Part shown: in pieces, positions 42,432-51,582 of the stretch
How the letters are laid out: every line of letters begins with the position of its first letter
Position numbering within the stretch: the stretch's first letter is position 1
Assembly (NCBI GenBank): GCA_964473245.1
Contig: CAYYOL010000007.1
Location: 4,733-68,732, forward strand
DNA length: 64,000 nt
DNA from: CAYZJV01 sp964473245
GTDB taxonomy: Bacteria > Spirochaetota > Spirochaetia > Sphaerochaetales > Sphaerochaetaceae
Direction: 5' to 3'
Position numbers and translations under genes: made by a program
The notes under the pieces: generated by a model
What the model was told of the DNA's origin: nothing
Database searches by the model: none
What the model saw: only the letters and a program-made list of their open reading frames with translations

Positions 42432-44291
42432 ATGCATATGGCGTCAAGGTCACCAAATAGATCATTATGGATATTCTCCACTCTTTTCATGGTAGGGTTT
42501 CTCATGAAGTACAACTACCTTGCCATGCGAGTGTATCAAGTACCTTCAGTGACACTCCTCGGTATTCGGAATGTGTTGTTTGTGGTGGTATTCATCCTCT
42601 GGATTCACCCGATTGCCTATCGCAGTCGAGGACGAATATTTCTCATAGTGTTCTCGTTGCTCTGCACAGCATTCTTCTTCATGAATGTCTGGTACAATCG
42701 GTACTTTGGAAACTATCTGAGCATCAGCGACATGCTCATGGGGCGTGGTATGAGGCCGGCGAAGGTGCTTCTGCTGCAGCTGATTCGTGCTTGGGATGCC
42801 TTGCTCCTGATCGATAGTATTGCCTTGGTAATGTTGCATCTGCATCGTAAGAATGTGCGAACTGTCGCTATACCCAATTGGTATTCGTCTCTGTATCTCG
42901 AGCATCGCAGGTGGTGGATCGTCGGAGTCCTGTTTGCGGCAGTGATCCAGATCTTCGGAGCCAATATGCGGTTTGGGAACGACTCTCCCATCGTCCTGTA
43001 CAGAAGGAGCACCCCAGCATTTGTGAATGTGTACGGCATGGTACCACTCTATTCTCTTGAGGCGGCACTCCTTGCATTCCCCGAAGCCTTTCCTCCTCCA
43101 GCGATACCCAGAGAACAGGTTCCAATCATAGAGAACGACCTCGCTGGAGAGAAGATCGTCAGGAGAGAGCAGAATATCATTTGCATCCAGGTCGAGTCTC
43201 TCGATCGGAACATCCTCGGATACAGCTACGGAGGAAGAGAGATAACGCCGTTTCTCAATCGCTTGCGAGACGAATCGCTCTATTTCGATAACTTCTATGC
43301 TCAGCACGTCAACGGCAGTTTCGATGCCGAACTCTCATTCTTCACCTCCGTATACCCGCTGAACAAGAACTATGGATTCAAGGTGAATGATCTCATGTCT
43401 TTTGATAGTGTCATTCAGACATTGGGAGAGCAGGGGTACGCAACGGTGGCATTTCATGGGAATGACAAGACGTTCTTCTTCAGGGACAAAGCTTATGAGG
43501 AGTTGGGGTTCGACCGCTTCTACAGCAGGGAAGACTATCACGAGTCTCGAATGCGGTATTCCAACTTAGGCTCCACCTTCGGTATCAATGATTACGATTT
43601 CTTTGATCAGTCGGCGCAGATACTCAGGGAGATTGATCAGCCATTCTTCGCATTCTTCATCACCGTGACCAGCCATACACCATTCGATTTCTATCCAGAA
43701 GAGATGGAGGTGCCTGAATTCTCCTCGATACAGAATCCTCTGGTACGAGGATATTTCAACTCAATGGCGTTCGTCGATGCCTCGCTTGAGCACTTCTTCA
43801 ACCATCTGGAAGAGGATGGATTGCTGGAGGATTCGTTGATCATTCTCTATTCCGATCACGATGCAGGGGTGGACAAGGAGGAGTATGCATCGAAACGGGA
43901 TTTTGTTCTGACTCGTCAAGTCAAGGTTCCCGAGTCGATTCCCCTTATGATAAAACATCCCGATATCGATCCTGGCGTCTCTCACAAGGAGGGTTCTCCT
44001 GCAGATCTAGCTCCAACCATTCTGGATTTGATCGGAGAGATCGATAAACCGAAGGATTTCATGGGTTATTCCCTTCTTGGACCGGTCGATGTCCCGATAC
44101 TGTTCCTCCATGAGCTTCCACAACTTCTGCATGAAGGGCAGCTATTCGTGCTCTCTCCCGATGGGCTGGAGAGCGTGGGATACGATCCCTCGTCCGGAGT
44201 GAGAGATCTGAAACTACCGGAGGAGGAGTATGTACACATGCTCGATTATATTCGAGATGTAATCTTTGCACGGAGGGTCATTGAACCGTAG
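42432..44291 (+). CDS. LTA synthase-like phosphoglycerol transferase/sulfatase
   Basis: 619 residues. About five N-terminal membrane helices (1-165) then an extracytoplasmic sulfatase-fold domain (about 240-560). Metal Glu in IQVESLD, HGNDKTFFFRD, and ILYSDHDAG resemble LtaS and MdoB. The nucleophile position, normally Thr in GKTSDAE, appears as Ser in VNGSFDAELS. In LtaS the product is a polyglycerolphosphate chain; in spirochaetes the acceptor could be a glycan or lipid. The annotated ATG 42432 lacks a ribosome site; ATG 42438, 42489 and 42504 are alternatives. Confidence 0.75.
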   Translation: MHMASRSPNRSLWIFSTLFMVGFLMKYNYLAMRVYQVPSVTLLGIRNVLFVVVFILWIHPIAYRSRGRIFLIVFSLLCTAFFFMNVWYNRYFGNYLSISDMLMGRGMRPAKVLLLQLIRAWDALLLIDSIALVMLHLHRKNVRTVAIPNWYSSLYLEHRRWWIVGVLFAAVIQIFGANMRFGNDSPIVLYRRSTPAFVNVYGMVPLYSLEAALLAFPEAFPPPAIPREQVPIIENDLAGEKIVRREQNIICIQVESLDRNILGYSYGGREITPFLNRLRDESLYFDNFYAQHVNGSFDAELSFFTSVYPLNKNYGFKVNDLMSFDSVIQTLGEQGYATVAFHGNDKTFFFRDKAYEELGFDRFYSREDYHESRMRYSNLGSTFGINDYDFFDQSAQILREIDQPFFAFFITVTSHTPFDFYPEEMEVPEFSSIQNPLVRGYFNSMAFVDASLEHFFNHLEEDGLLEDSLIILYSDHDAGVDKEEYASKRDFVLTRQVKVPESIPLMIKHPDIDPGVSHKEGSPADLAPTILDLIGEIDKPKDFMGYSLLGPVDVPILFLHELPQLLHEGQLFVLSPDGLESVGYDPSSGVRDLKLPEEEYVHMLDYIRDVIFARRVIEP

Positions 44292-44293
44292 GG

Positions 44294-44794
44294 TCACTCT
44301 CCGTTTGAGGTCTTTCGCTCCCTAATGCGTTTTGCCTGCGTCTTCTGAATAGCATCTATAATCTTCTCGTAACCGGTACATCTGCAGAGATTTCCTGCAA
44401 CCAGCTTCCTGATCTCTTCTCTGCTCGAGGGCTTCTCCTGCGTAATGATGGGAATGGAAGACATGATGAATCCCGGGGTGCAGAAGCCACATTGCACGGC
44501 TCCCTCTTCGATGAAGGCCTGCTGGATATCCGAGACAGCTCCTTTTACATCGCTCAGACCCTCGAGTGTGAGAATATCTTTACCTTCCGCCCAGATAGCG
44601 AGATAAATACAGGAGTTGAATGGTAAGCCATCGATCAGCACGGTGCAAGCGCCACACTCTCCAACATCACACCCATGTTTGATACTGGTGAGGCCTTCGT
44701 TTCCACGAAGCATGTCGGAAAGCGAGGAGCGGACATCGATAAAGTATTCCCGTCTCTTTCCGTTGACGGTACAGGTAATCAGTTTATTAGCCAT
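44294..44794 (-). CDS. xdhC: Molybdenum hydroxylase [2Fe-2S] subunit
   Basis: 166 residues, small subunit of a xanthine dehydrogenase-type enzyme. Plant-ferredoxin cluster ligands in GCDVGECGACTVLIDGLPFN plus a later Cys, and the second cluster in QCGFCTPGFIM and NLCRCTGYEK. It relays electrons from the molybdenum site to FAD. ATG 44794 with GGAGGGAAG upstream. It overlaps the FAD subunit gene by 8 nt and is last in the operon. Confidence 0.93.
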   Translation of the reverse strand: MANKLITCTVNGKRREYFIDVRSSLSDMLRGNEGLTSIKHGCDVGECGACTVLIDGLPFNSCIYLAIWAEGKDILTLEGLSDVKGAVSDIQQAFIEEGAVQCGFCTPGFIMSSIPIITQEKPSSREEIRKLVAGNLCRCTGYEKIIDAIQKTQAKRIRERKTSNGE

Positions 44795-45674
44795 GAATCT
44801 TCCCTCCTGCCTTTTCGATAGCAGCAGTAGCTGCTCTTCTGGCAAGTTCCTTGACGAGGTGTAGTCTGAACTCCTTCGAAGCTCTCCAGCTACTCCGTGG
44901 CATTACATCGGCGAGAGTCTTTTCAGCAATCCGTTCCAGCAGATCTTCCCCGATCGGTTGTCCGTTGGCTTCTTGCTCAGCGGAGACTGCCCGTATCGGC
45001 GTGGGAGCTGCTACACCGAAGGCTATGCGGAGTCGTTCAATCCTCTTTTTATCCTCCGAGAGTCTCACATTGACCGAACAGCCCAGTGTCGCGATATCCA
45101 TTGCCTTTCGCTTTGCATATTTTATGTAGTGGCCATATGTCCTCTCGTAACTCTCTTTCGGGATGCGAATCGCCGTAAGGATCTCCTCCGGACCCATATC
45201 TACTCTACCCGGACCGAGGTTGAAGTCGTTATAGGGGAGAAGCCGAACCCCATCTTCACTGCTTAACTCAAGTATTGCATCGTATGCCTTGAGGGTCGTT
45301 GCCGAGTCGGCACTGGTCACTCCGTTGCAGATATTTCCTCCGATCGTTCCGATATTCCGTATCTGTGGCCCACCGATCTGGTCTACAGCTTCCCCGAGGA
45401 CGGGAATGTATTGTTTCACCACAGGATGAATTGTGATACCCGAGAAACTGGTGAGCGGGCGAATGACGATCGTTCCATCCTTCTCCAGTGAGACCCCGCG
45501 AAGATCATCGAGACGATAGATACTGATAAGATCGCTTCCTGCGAGTTTTCCCTCTCTGAGTTTGATGAGGATATCACTTCCCCCAGCTAGGATTAGTGCC
45601 TCAGGATGCTGTTTTTTCAGCTTCAAAGCCTCTTCTACGGTGGTTGGTTCATACAGTGTATTAAAATCGTACAT
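44787..45674 (-). CDS. xdhB: Molybdenum hydroxylase FAD-binding subunit
   Basis: 295 residues, CO-dehydrogenase/xanthine-dehydrogenase medium subunit. FAD motifs include ALILAGGSDILIKLREGKL and IRNIGTIGGNICNGVTSADS, and the C-terminal domain follows. It starts 9 nt after the large subunit and overlaps xdhC. Substrate is not determined by this subunit. Confidence 0.93.
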   Translation of the reverse strand: MYDFNTLYEPTTVEEALKLKKQHPEALILAGGSDILIKLREGKLAGSDLISIYRLDDLRGVSLEKDGTIVIRPLTSFSGITIHPVVKQYIPVLGEAVDQIGGPQIRNIGTIGGNICNGVTSADSATTLKAYDAILELSSEDGVRLLPYNDFNLGPGRVDMGPEEILTAIRIPKESYERTYGHYIKYAKRKAMDIATLGCSVNVRLSEDKKRIERLRIAFGVAAPTPIRAVSAEQEANGQPIGEDLLERIAEKTLADVMPRSSWRASKEFRLHLVKELARRAATAAIEKAGGKIHG

Positions 45675-45683
45675 GGGGTTCTC

Positions 45684-47972
45684 CTATTTGATCAGTCCTG
45701 CCTCTCCGAACGCATAGAAGAGTTTCTCTGGATGGAGTGGAATCGAGTCGATTGCCACGCCCGTTGCATTGAGCATGGCGTTTCTTAGTGCCGGAGCAAC
45801 GGGAATAACCGGGGGTTCTCCAAGTGACTTATTTCCAAAAGGTCCGGTGGGATCGTGTGTTTCAACGAATTCCGCGTGCAAGTCCGGGGTGTCGATTGCA
45901 GTCATGAGCTTATAGTCGAGGAGATTGTCGTTCAACATACGCCCGGTCTTCGGATCGAACAGATGGTATTCGGTAAGACCGTATCCGAGTCCCATGCTCA
46001 TGCCTCCATGGACCTGCCCCTCGGCTGTCTGACGGTTAATGATCTTGCCCGAGTCGTGAACATTAACGATGTCGAGAATCTTAACCTGACACATGGGGAT
46101 ATCAACCTCTATCTCGACGAAGCAGACTCCGAACGAATAGGTATTGTCCGAGCAGTGGTGTGTCTCCTCGGCTGCGATATGTAGGGAGTTGGTGAGGCTG
46201 TAACACGATTCAAGTGCAACTTCGGCGACGGAGATCAGTGGTTCATGCTGATTTTTGTGTACAATCTGGTTCTCTTCGATATCGAGATCCCATGCCTCTT
46301 TATGAACCATGGTTGCTGCGTAATCGAGAATTTTCTTTTTAAATGCCTCTGCAGTCTTCTTGACTGCAAGTCCCGAAACGTAGGTCTGCCGTGAAGCATA
46401 GGCTCCAGTATCGTATGGCGTGACATCGGTATCTTGTTGGCTGATGATATGAATCTTGTCTGCAGTGAACCCCGCAGCTTCAGCGGCCATCATGGTGAAC
46501 ACGGTATCTGCACCCTGGCCGATCTCCGTCGCTCCGACCTGCAACTGTGCCGAACCATCCTGATTCAGCAACATCCGGCAAGCCGAAGTCTCAAGACTGA
46601 TCGGATATACTCCGGTCTTGTAGCAGAAAATCGCCATACCGACACCCTTTCGTGTCGGTCCGGTCTGCTTCTCGTAAGCAACGCGCTTTGCGCTGTAATC
46701 GAGGTATGCATCCCCTCTGTCGATACACTCTTCCAGACCCGTCGAGTGGCAGGTGATGGTGGTGATGGGGTCGACGTATCCGAGTTTCATCATATTCTGC
46801 TTTCTGAATACCAGTGGATCGAGTTTCGTCTTTGCCACGATATCATCCACATGCGATTCGAGAGCGAATGCTATCTGGGGAATTCCGTATGCCCGCATGG
46901 CTCCGGCTGTCGGCAGGTTGGTATAGACCGTGTAGGCATCGCCCTTGATCGCACCAACTGGGTACATCATTCGGAACCCGTTCACTGCATTTGCAACAAG
47001 AGCATGAGCATGTGATGCATATGCTCCCTGGTTCGAATATGCCTCGATCGATCGAGCGGCGAATGAACCGTCCTTTCTGATATAGGAGACGATATGGAAC
47101 TTCATAGCATGTCGAGTTCGTGTACATGCGAACGTCTCTTCTCTCGTATAGGAAAGCTGTACCGGTCTACCGCCCACTCGAGTTGTGAGATAGGCGTTCA
47201 ACGGTTCGGTGAGGGCATCCTGCTTGTTTCCGAAGCCCCCTCCAATGTACGGCTTGATGATCCTAATGTCGCCGAATCCGACACCGAGCGCCTGAGAACA
47301 GACTCTTCGAACTATATGAGGAATCTGTGTCGAGCTGACCACCACGATCTTTCCGGCCTCCATGTAGGCGAACGAGTTTGCCGTCTCAATATGGCAATGA
47401 CTCACGATCGGAGTTTCATAGGTCCCTTCAACTTTGGTGAGATTTGACTCCTTGATCGCCTCATCGAAGGAGCCGATTTCGTATGACGAGTGGACGACCA
47501 CATTATCGGGGCGTTCATCATGAATGGAGCGTGCATCGGGCTTCATCGCATCTTCTACCGAGAGTATGGGCTCATACTCCTCGTAGGTGACTTTAATTCT
47601 CCTTGCCGCCTCATTCGCTGCAAGCTGAGTCTCGGCGATAACCGCAGCGATATCGTCTCCATAGCATCGAACACGGGTGTTGAGCAGTTTTCTGTCTGCG
47701 ATATCCTGATGCTTCTTGTCGGTCGACCAAGGGTGTCCTGCAGTGGGGAACTGGATATCGGGCACATCGAAGCAGGTGACGATATCGATCACGCCAGGGA
47801 CCTTCCACGCCTCGGAGAGGTCAAATGAGGTGACCAGGCCATTCGCTATCGTGCTGTGCACCACCTTTGCCCGCAGGGCACGGGCATGCAACAGGTCCTC
47901 CGTGTACTTGGCAGTTCCTACCACTTTATCTCTTGCATCCACACGTTTCAGGGGTGCACCGATTATTTCCAT
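45684..47972 (-). CDS. xdhA: Molybdenum hydroxylase large subunit
   Basis: 762 residues, molybdopterin-binding subunit of the xanthine dehydrogenase family. Diagnostic stretches: KRVDARDKVVGTAKYTEDL at the N-terminus, IKPYIGGGFGNKQDALTEP, LQVGATEIGQGADTVFTMMA and LGEPPVIPVAPALRNAM, whose Glu is the usual catalytic residue. ATG 47972 is chosen from GGAGGGAACA and the family start. Hydroxylation of a purine or N-heterocycle is likely but the exact substrate is not readable. Confidence 0.9.
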   Translation of the reverse strand: MEIIGAPLKRVDARDKVVGTAKYTEDLLHARALRAKVVHSTIANGLVTSFDLSEAWKVPGVIDIVTCFDVPDIQFPTAGHPWSTDKKHQDIADRKLLNTRVRCYGDDIAAVIAETQLAANEAARRIKVTYEEYEPILSVEDAMKPDARSIHDERPDNVVVHSSYEIGSFDEAIKESNLTKVEGTYETPIVSHCHIETANSFAYMEAGKIVVVSSTQIPHIVRRVCSQALGVGFGDIRIIKPYIGGGFGNKQDALTEPLNAYLTTRVGGRPVQLSYTREETFACTRTRHAMKFHIVSYIRKDGSFAARSIEAYSNQGAYASHAHALVANAVNGFRMMYPVGAIKGDAYTVYTNLPTAGAMRAYGIPQIAFALESHVDDIVAKTKLDPLVFRKQNMMKLGYVDPITTITCHSTGLEECIDRGDAYLDYSAKRVAYEKQTGPTRKGVGMAIFCYKTGVYPISLETSACRMLLNQDGSAQLQVGATEIGQGADTVFTMMAAEAAGFTADKIHIISQQDTDVTPYDTGAYASRQTYVSGLAVKKTAEAFKKKILDYAATMVHKEAWDLDIEENQIVHKNQHEPLISVAEVALESCYSLTNSLHIAAEETHHCSDNTYSFGVCFVEIEVDIPMCQVKILDIVNVHDSGKIINRQTAEGQVHGGMSMGLGYGLTEYHLFDPKTGRMLNDNLLDYKLMTAIDTPDLHAEFVETHDPTGPFGNKSLGEPPVIPVAPALRNAMLNATGVAIDSIPLHPEKLFYAFGEAGLIK

Positions 47973-48125
47973 TGTTCCCTCCTTCCTACTCGAGGAACAC
48001 ATACTTCCAATCTCTTGGGTTCTCCTCTCATGACTCCTTTGGAGACACGGTCAGCATTACGGGTTACGCACTACATGACAGGATATCCGACAGCAAGAGT
48101 ACCGAAAGCGATACGCTCTACTCTC

Positions 48126-48153
48126 ATGTTACAACAAAATGCAACAAATTCAA
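48126..48153 (-). promoter_or_regulatory. Candidate promoter of xdhABC
   Basis: On the minus strand TTGAAT (48153-48148), 16-nt spacer, TAACAT (48131-48126), about 150 nt upstream of xdhA. Two TTGTTG copies sit inside the spacer and may bind a regulator. Assigned by eye. Confidence 0.35.
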
Positions 48154-48207
48154 GAATTTTTCGACTTTTCGCTATCTCCTCCGTCCCACTAGTGCCGCTC
48201 ATGGCTG

Positions 48208-49818
48208 CTACCAGGCTGCGACGGTACCATCTGATCGAGAATCGGTTCCCCCCATGAAAAACCCATCCGATTCATCTACCCAGATAATCTGGCCTCTCCC
48301 GAACAATTCCTTGTTCTCGGAGATTTCCACTTCATGACCTCTGGCTCTCAGTGCCTGTATGATAGGTTGCGGAAAATGCGCCTCCACCACAACACTGTTT
48401 CCCGAGAGCCATCGCCATCGGGGGGCGTCCAGTGTACTCTGAGGATCCATATCTCTGTCAATACTATGAAGAAGCGTCTGTAAGTGTCCTTGAGGCTGGT
48501 TGAATCCTCCCATGACACCGAACGGACCGATTGCCCGTCCTGCCTTGGAAAGAAAGCCTGGGATTATGGTGTGATACGACCGTTTGCCTCCCTCAAGTCG
48601 ATTCGGGTGTGTGGGATCCAATGAAAAGTTCGCTCCTCGATTCTGCATTGCGATACCTGTTTCGGGAATGACGATTCCCGATCCGAAACCCTCATAGTTG
48701 CTCTGTATGTAGGAGACCATGTTTCCTTGATCGTCTGCAGTCGCGAGATAGACCGTACCCCCTCGCTGAGGCTCTCCACATGAAGGTATACGTGCCTGTT
48801 CGGCGATACGAGATCGCTGTCGCGCGATATAATCGTTGGAGAGCAGTTGTGCTACCGAATAGGGCATACTCGATGGCTCGGCGATATATGCAGCTGCATC
48901 GCTCATGGCCAGCTTTGTCGCCTCTATCGCATGGTGAACTCGTTTTTCACTCTCATGACCCTCCGAATGCATGCCTTCGAGAATTGCCAGTGCCTCAAGT
49001 ACTGCAATACCCTGTCCGTTCGGGGGAAGTTCCCACACATGATACCCTTTGTAGGAAGTCTTGATCGGGTCTATCCATTCGGGCCGATACGCAGCTAGAT
49101 CCTCTTTTCTCAGATACCCCTCATGCGCTCTCGAGTAGGCGTCGATACGGTCTGCGATTTCTCCCTCGTAAAAATCTCGAGCATGAGTTGCTGCAATGCG
49201 CTCCAGTGTCGTTGCGTGATGCCCGGAGGACCAGAGTTCTCCAGCCCGAGGGGCTCGTCCGTTCGGAGCGAAGAGTGAGAACCAGGGCGTGAATTGCGGA
49301 TCACTGGCCAGGGGTGCGTACCGGTCATATGCTCGAGCCCACTGTCGTGCGACGGTTGGCGATACTGCATATCCCTGACGGGCATAGTGTATTGCGCTCT
49401 CCATGACTCTCTCCAACGGTAGTCTGCCGAATCGTTCTGAGAGAGCTGCCCAGGCGGAAGGTACACCAGGCACGGTCACCGGTATCCAGCCGCGGGTCGG
49501 CATGCCGCTGAAACCCTTGTCGGTGACAGCCTTGAGACTTATTCCCCGAGGAGCTGGGCCACTTGCGTTCAATCCGTGGAGTTTTCCTTGGGCCCACACG
49601 AGGGCAAAGGCATCGCCACCGATACCATTCGATGTCGGTTCGGTTACCGTGAGCGTTACAGCCGTGGCAATTGCGGCGTCGATTGCATTGCCTCCCTCCT
49701 GCAATATGCGAAGTCCTGCTTGCGCGGCGAGGTGCTGACTAGTGGCAACCATGCCGTGTCTCGCAACGACTGGGGGACGACCGAAAGCAATGGATGATGT
49801 GGGGTTATGATGAAGCAT
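48208..49818 (-). CDS. ggt: Gamma-glutamyltransferase
   Basis: 536-residue Ntn-hydrolase. The autoprocessing Thr begins the small subunit in GGTVYLATADDQGNMVSYIQ (about residue 354), and the C-terminal substrate loop is present (GGFNQPQGHLQTLLHSIDRD). The N-terminal part has VVARHGMVATSQHLAAQAGL and EPTSNGIGGDAFALVWA. No signal peptide is seen, so it may be cytoplasmic, like some bacterial GGT-like acylases. It could act on glutathione or on other gamma-glutamyl amides. It lies just upstream of the xdh operon but about 235 nt separates them. Confidence 0.87.
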   Translation of the reverse strand: MLHHNPTSSIAFGRPPVVARHGMVATSQHLAAQAGLRILQEGGNAIDAAIATAVTLTVTEPTSNGIGGDAFALVWAQGKLHGLNASGPAPRGISLKAVTDKGFSGMPTRGWIPVTVPGVPSAWAALSERFGRLPLERVMESAIHYARQGYAVSPTVARQWARAYDRYAPLASDPQFTPWFSLFAPNGRAPRAGELWSSGHHATTLERIAATHARDFYEGEIADRIDAYSRAHEGYLRKEDLAAYRPEWIDPIKTSYKGYHVWELPPNGQGIAVLEALAILEGMHSEGHESEKRVHHAIEATKLAMSDAAAYIAEPSSMPYSVAQLLSNDYIARQRSRIAEQARIPSCGEPQRGGTVYLATADDQGNMVSYIQSNYEGFGSGIVIPETGIAMQNRGANFSLDPTHPNRLEGGKRSYHTIIPGFLSKAGRAIGPFGVMGGFNQPQGHLQTLLHSIDRDMDPQSTLDAPRWRWLSGNSVVVEAHFPQPIIQALRARGHEVEISENKELFGRGQIIWVDESDGFFMGGTDSRSDGTVAAW

Positions 49819-49947
49819 CTCTGCATACCTCCCTATATGGTTCGGACAGTGTATGGAGACCGAAGATGGGTGTCAACGTATCGGAAAGCTTCGAACTGAA
49901 GCAGTAAATGAATCGTGAATTCAGAAGAAGATACAGGATGCTGGTAT

Positions 49948-51444
49948 CTAGAGGAGTACTCCTTTCTTGAAGATCATGATTGCGCGATAGTTTCCAGTCT
50001 CACTTTTTGTTCGCTCTAATCCCGATGCAATATCGAGGATCTGGTTCCAGAGCTGGTCGCACACGGATGCAAGTGAAGCTCCTTCCAGCAAGGTTCCTGC
50101 GTTGAAGTCGATCCAGTTCGGTTTCATCTCGGCAAGTTTGGAGTTCGAGGAAATCTTGACAGTGGGAATCATGCTGGACAGGGGATTCCCGCGTCCGGTG
50201 GTGAACAGGAGCATCTGTGCTCCCGAAGCAAGCATATTGGTTATCGATACATTATCGTTACCCGGTCCCTCCAATAGGTTGATTCCCGTTTTCTTTACAC
50301 ACTCTCCATAGGTTAGGGTATCGGTGATGGGAGAGAACCCACTTTTCTGAATGTTTCCCAACGATTTCTCTTCCAATGTGGTAATGCCTCCTTCCCGGTT
50401 ACCTGGTGATGGGTTTTCGTATATGGGGATATCGCTGTCGAGATAGTACTGCTTGAATGAGTTTATCATGGCCACTATCTTGTCGAATGTCTTCTTGGTA
50501 TCTGCTCGATTCATGAGCAGATGTTCGGCACCGAACATCTCTGGAACCTCGGTGAGGATACCGCTGCCGTCACAGGCAACCAAGCGGTCTGCGATGCACC
50601 CCACGAGAGGATTCGCCGTGAGACCGGAGAAAGCATCGGATCCTCCACATTTGAGGCCGAGAATCAGCTTGGATACAGGGGTCTCGACCCGAGTATCGTG
50701 GTGCATCTCATGGAGAATCTCCCCTACGAGATCGAGTCCATGCGCAATCTCATCTTCCTGAATCTCCTGTGTCACCATGGTTCTGACACGACTCTCATTA
50801 ATCGAATCAAGTAGTGGCAGGAAGTGTTTAAGATCATTGTTCTCACACCCCAGGCTGACAAGGAGTACACCACCTGCATTCGGATGCTGCACGATCCCTT
50901 TCAGAATCTGCTGACTTATGCTGGCACCTTCACCAACCTGAGAACACCCAGTGTTGTGCGGCAGGGCGTAGATTCCATCGCACAGGCCTTCAAACTGCTT
51001 TCGTGCGGCTTCGGCAATCACTTCGGTGGTGTGATTCACACAACTCACGGTGGGGATGATCCACAGCTCATTTCGCGTACCTGTCTTCCCTCCGGTTCTC
51101 GGATAACCGAGGAATGTGTTTCTGATATTCCCCGGAATCTTCTTTGCATAGGGTGTAGGGTTGTATGCGTAGGAGATGATGCCGCTCAGACTGGTCTTCA
51201 TGGTGTGGGTATGTACCCAACTTCCTCTGGGGATCGTTTTGGTGGCTATTCCGATTGTAGATCCGTATTTAACGATCTCATTACCCGCTTCCATGCCCCG
51301 CAATGCGAACTTGTGCCCAGCTGGAATAGCTTCCTGCAGGCAGAACGTAGTGCCATCCACTGTTATCTCCATCCCAGATGGAAGCGACTGCAAGGCAACC
51401 AGTACAGAATCGGAGGGGTGGACTCGCATATAGGCTTGTTTCAT
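49948..51444 (-). CDS. uxaA: Altronate dehydratase family protein
   Basis: 498 residues. N-terminal SAF-type domain (about 1-95, VHPSDSVLVALQSLPSGMEI) and C-terminal UxaA/GarD core with TGGKTGTRNELWIIPTVSCV, LGLKCGGSDAFSGLTANPLV and FTTGRGNPLSSMIPTVKIS; ends IFKKGVLL as UxaA does. It dehydrates altronate or a related sugar acid. The start is ATG 51444 (AAAGGAGC upstream). An apparent longer frame into the N gap is an artefact. The 138-nt divergent gap contains a GTTATC-N4-GATAAC repeat. Confidence 0.85.
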   Translation of the reverse strand: MKQAYMRVHPSDSVLVALQSLPSGMEITVDGTTFCLQEAIPAGHKFALRGMEAGNEIVKYGSTIGIATKTIPRGSWVHTHTMKTSLSGIISYAYNPTPYAKKIPGNIRNTFLGYPRTGGKTGTRNELWIIPTVSCVNHTTEVIAEAARKQFEGLCDGIYALPHNTGCSQVGEGASISQQILKGIVQHPNAGGVLLVSLGCENNDLKHFLPLLDSINESRVRTMVTQEIQEDEIAHGLDLVGEILHEMHHDTRVETPVSKLILGLKCGGSDAFSGLTANPLVGCIADRLVACDGSGILTEVPEMFGAEHLLMNRADTKKTFDKIVAMINSFKQYYLDSDIPIYENPSPGNREGGITTLEEKSLGNIQKSGFSPITDTLTYGECVKKTGINLLEGPGNDNVSITNMLASGAQMLLFTTGRGNPLSSMIPTVKISSNSKLAEMKPNWIDFNAGTLLEGASLASVCDQLWNQILDIASGLERTKSETGNYRAIMIFKKGVLL

Positions 51445-51466
51445 GGATGCTCCTTTAACGGCAGAG

Positions 51467-51482
51467 GTTATCTGACGATAAC
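51467..51482 (-). promoter_or_regulatory. Inverted repeat upstream of uxaA
   Basis: GTTATC-TGAC-GATAAC, a perfect 6-4-6 inverted repeat about 23 nt before the uxaA start. It is placed where a repressor would block transcription or where a leader hairpin would form. A regulator is not identified. Confidence 0.35.
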
Positions 51483-51582
51483 TTAAAACTGATGAAAGTG
51501 CAAAGAGCTCACTTCCGGAATAAAAATGTACGACAAAATATCTTGAATACTCTATAGTATTTGTTGTAGATAAGGGTTGCTC

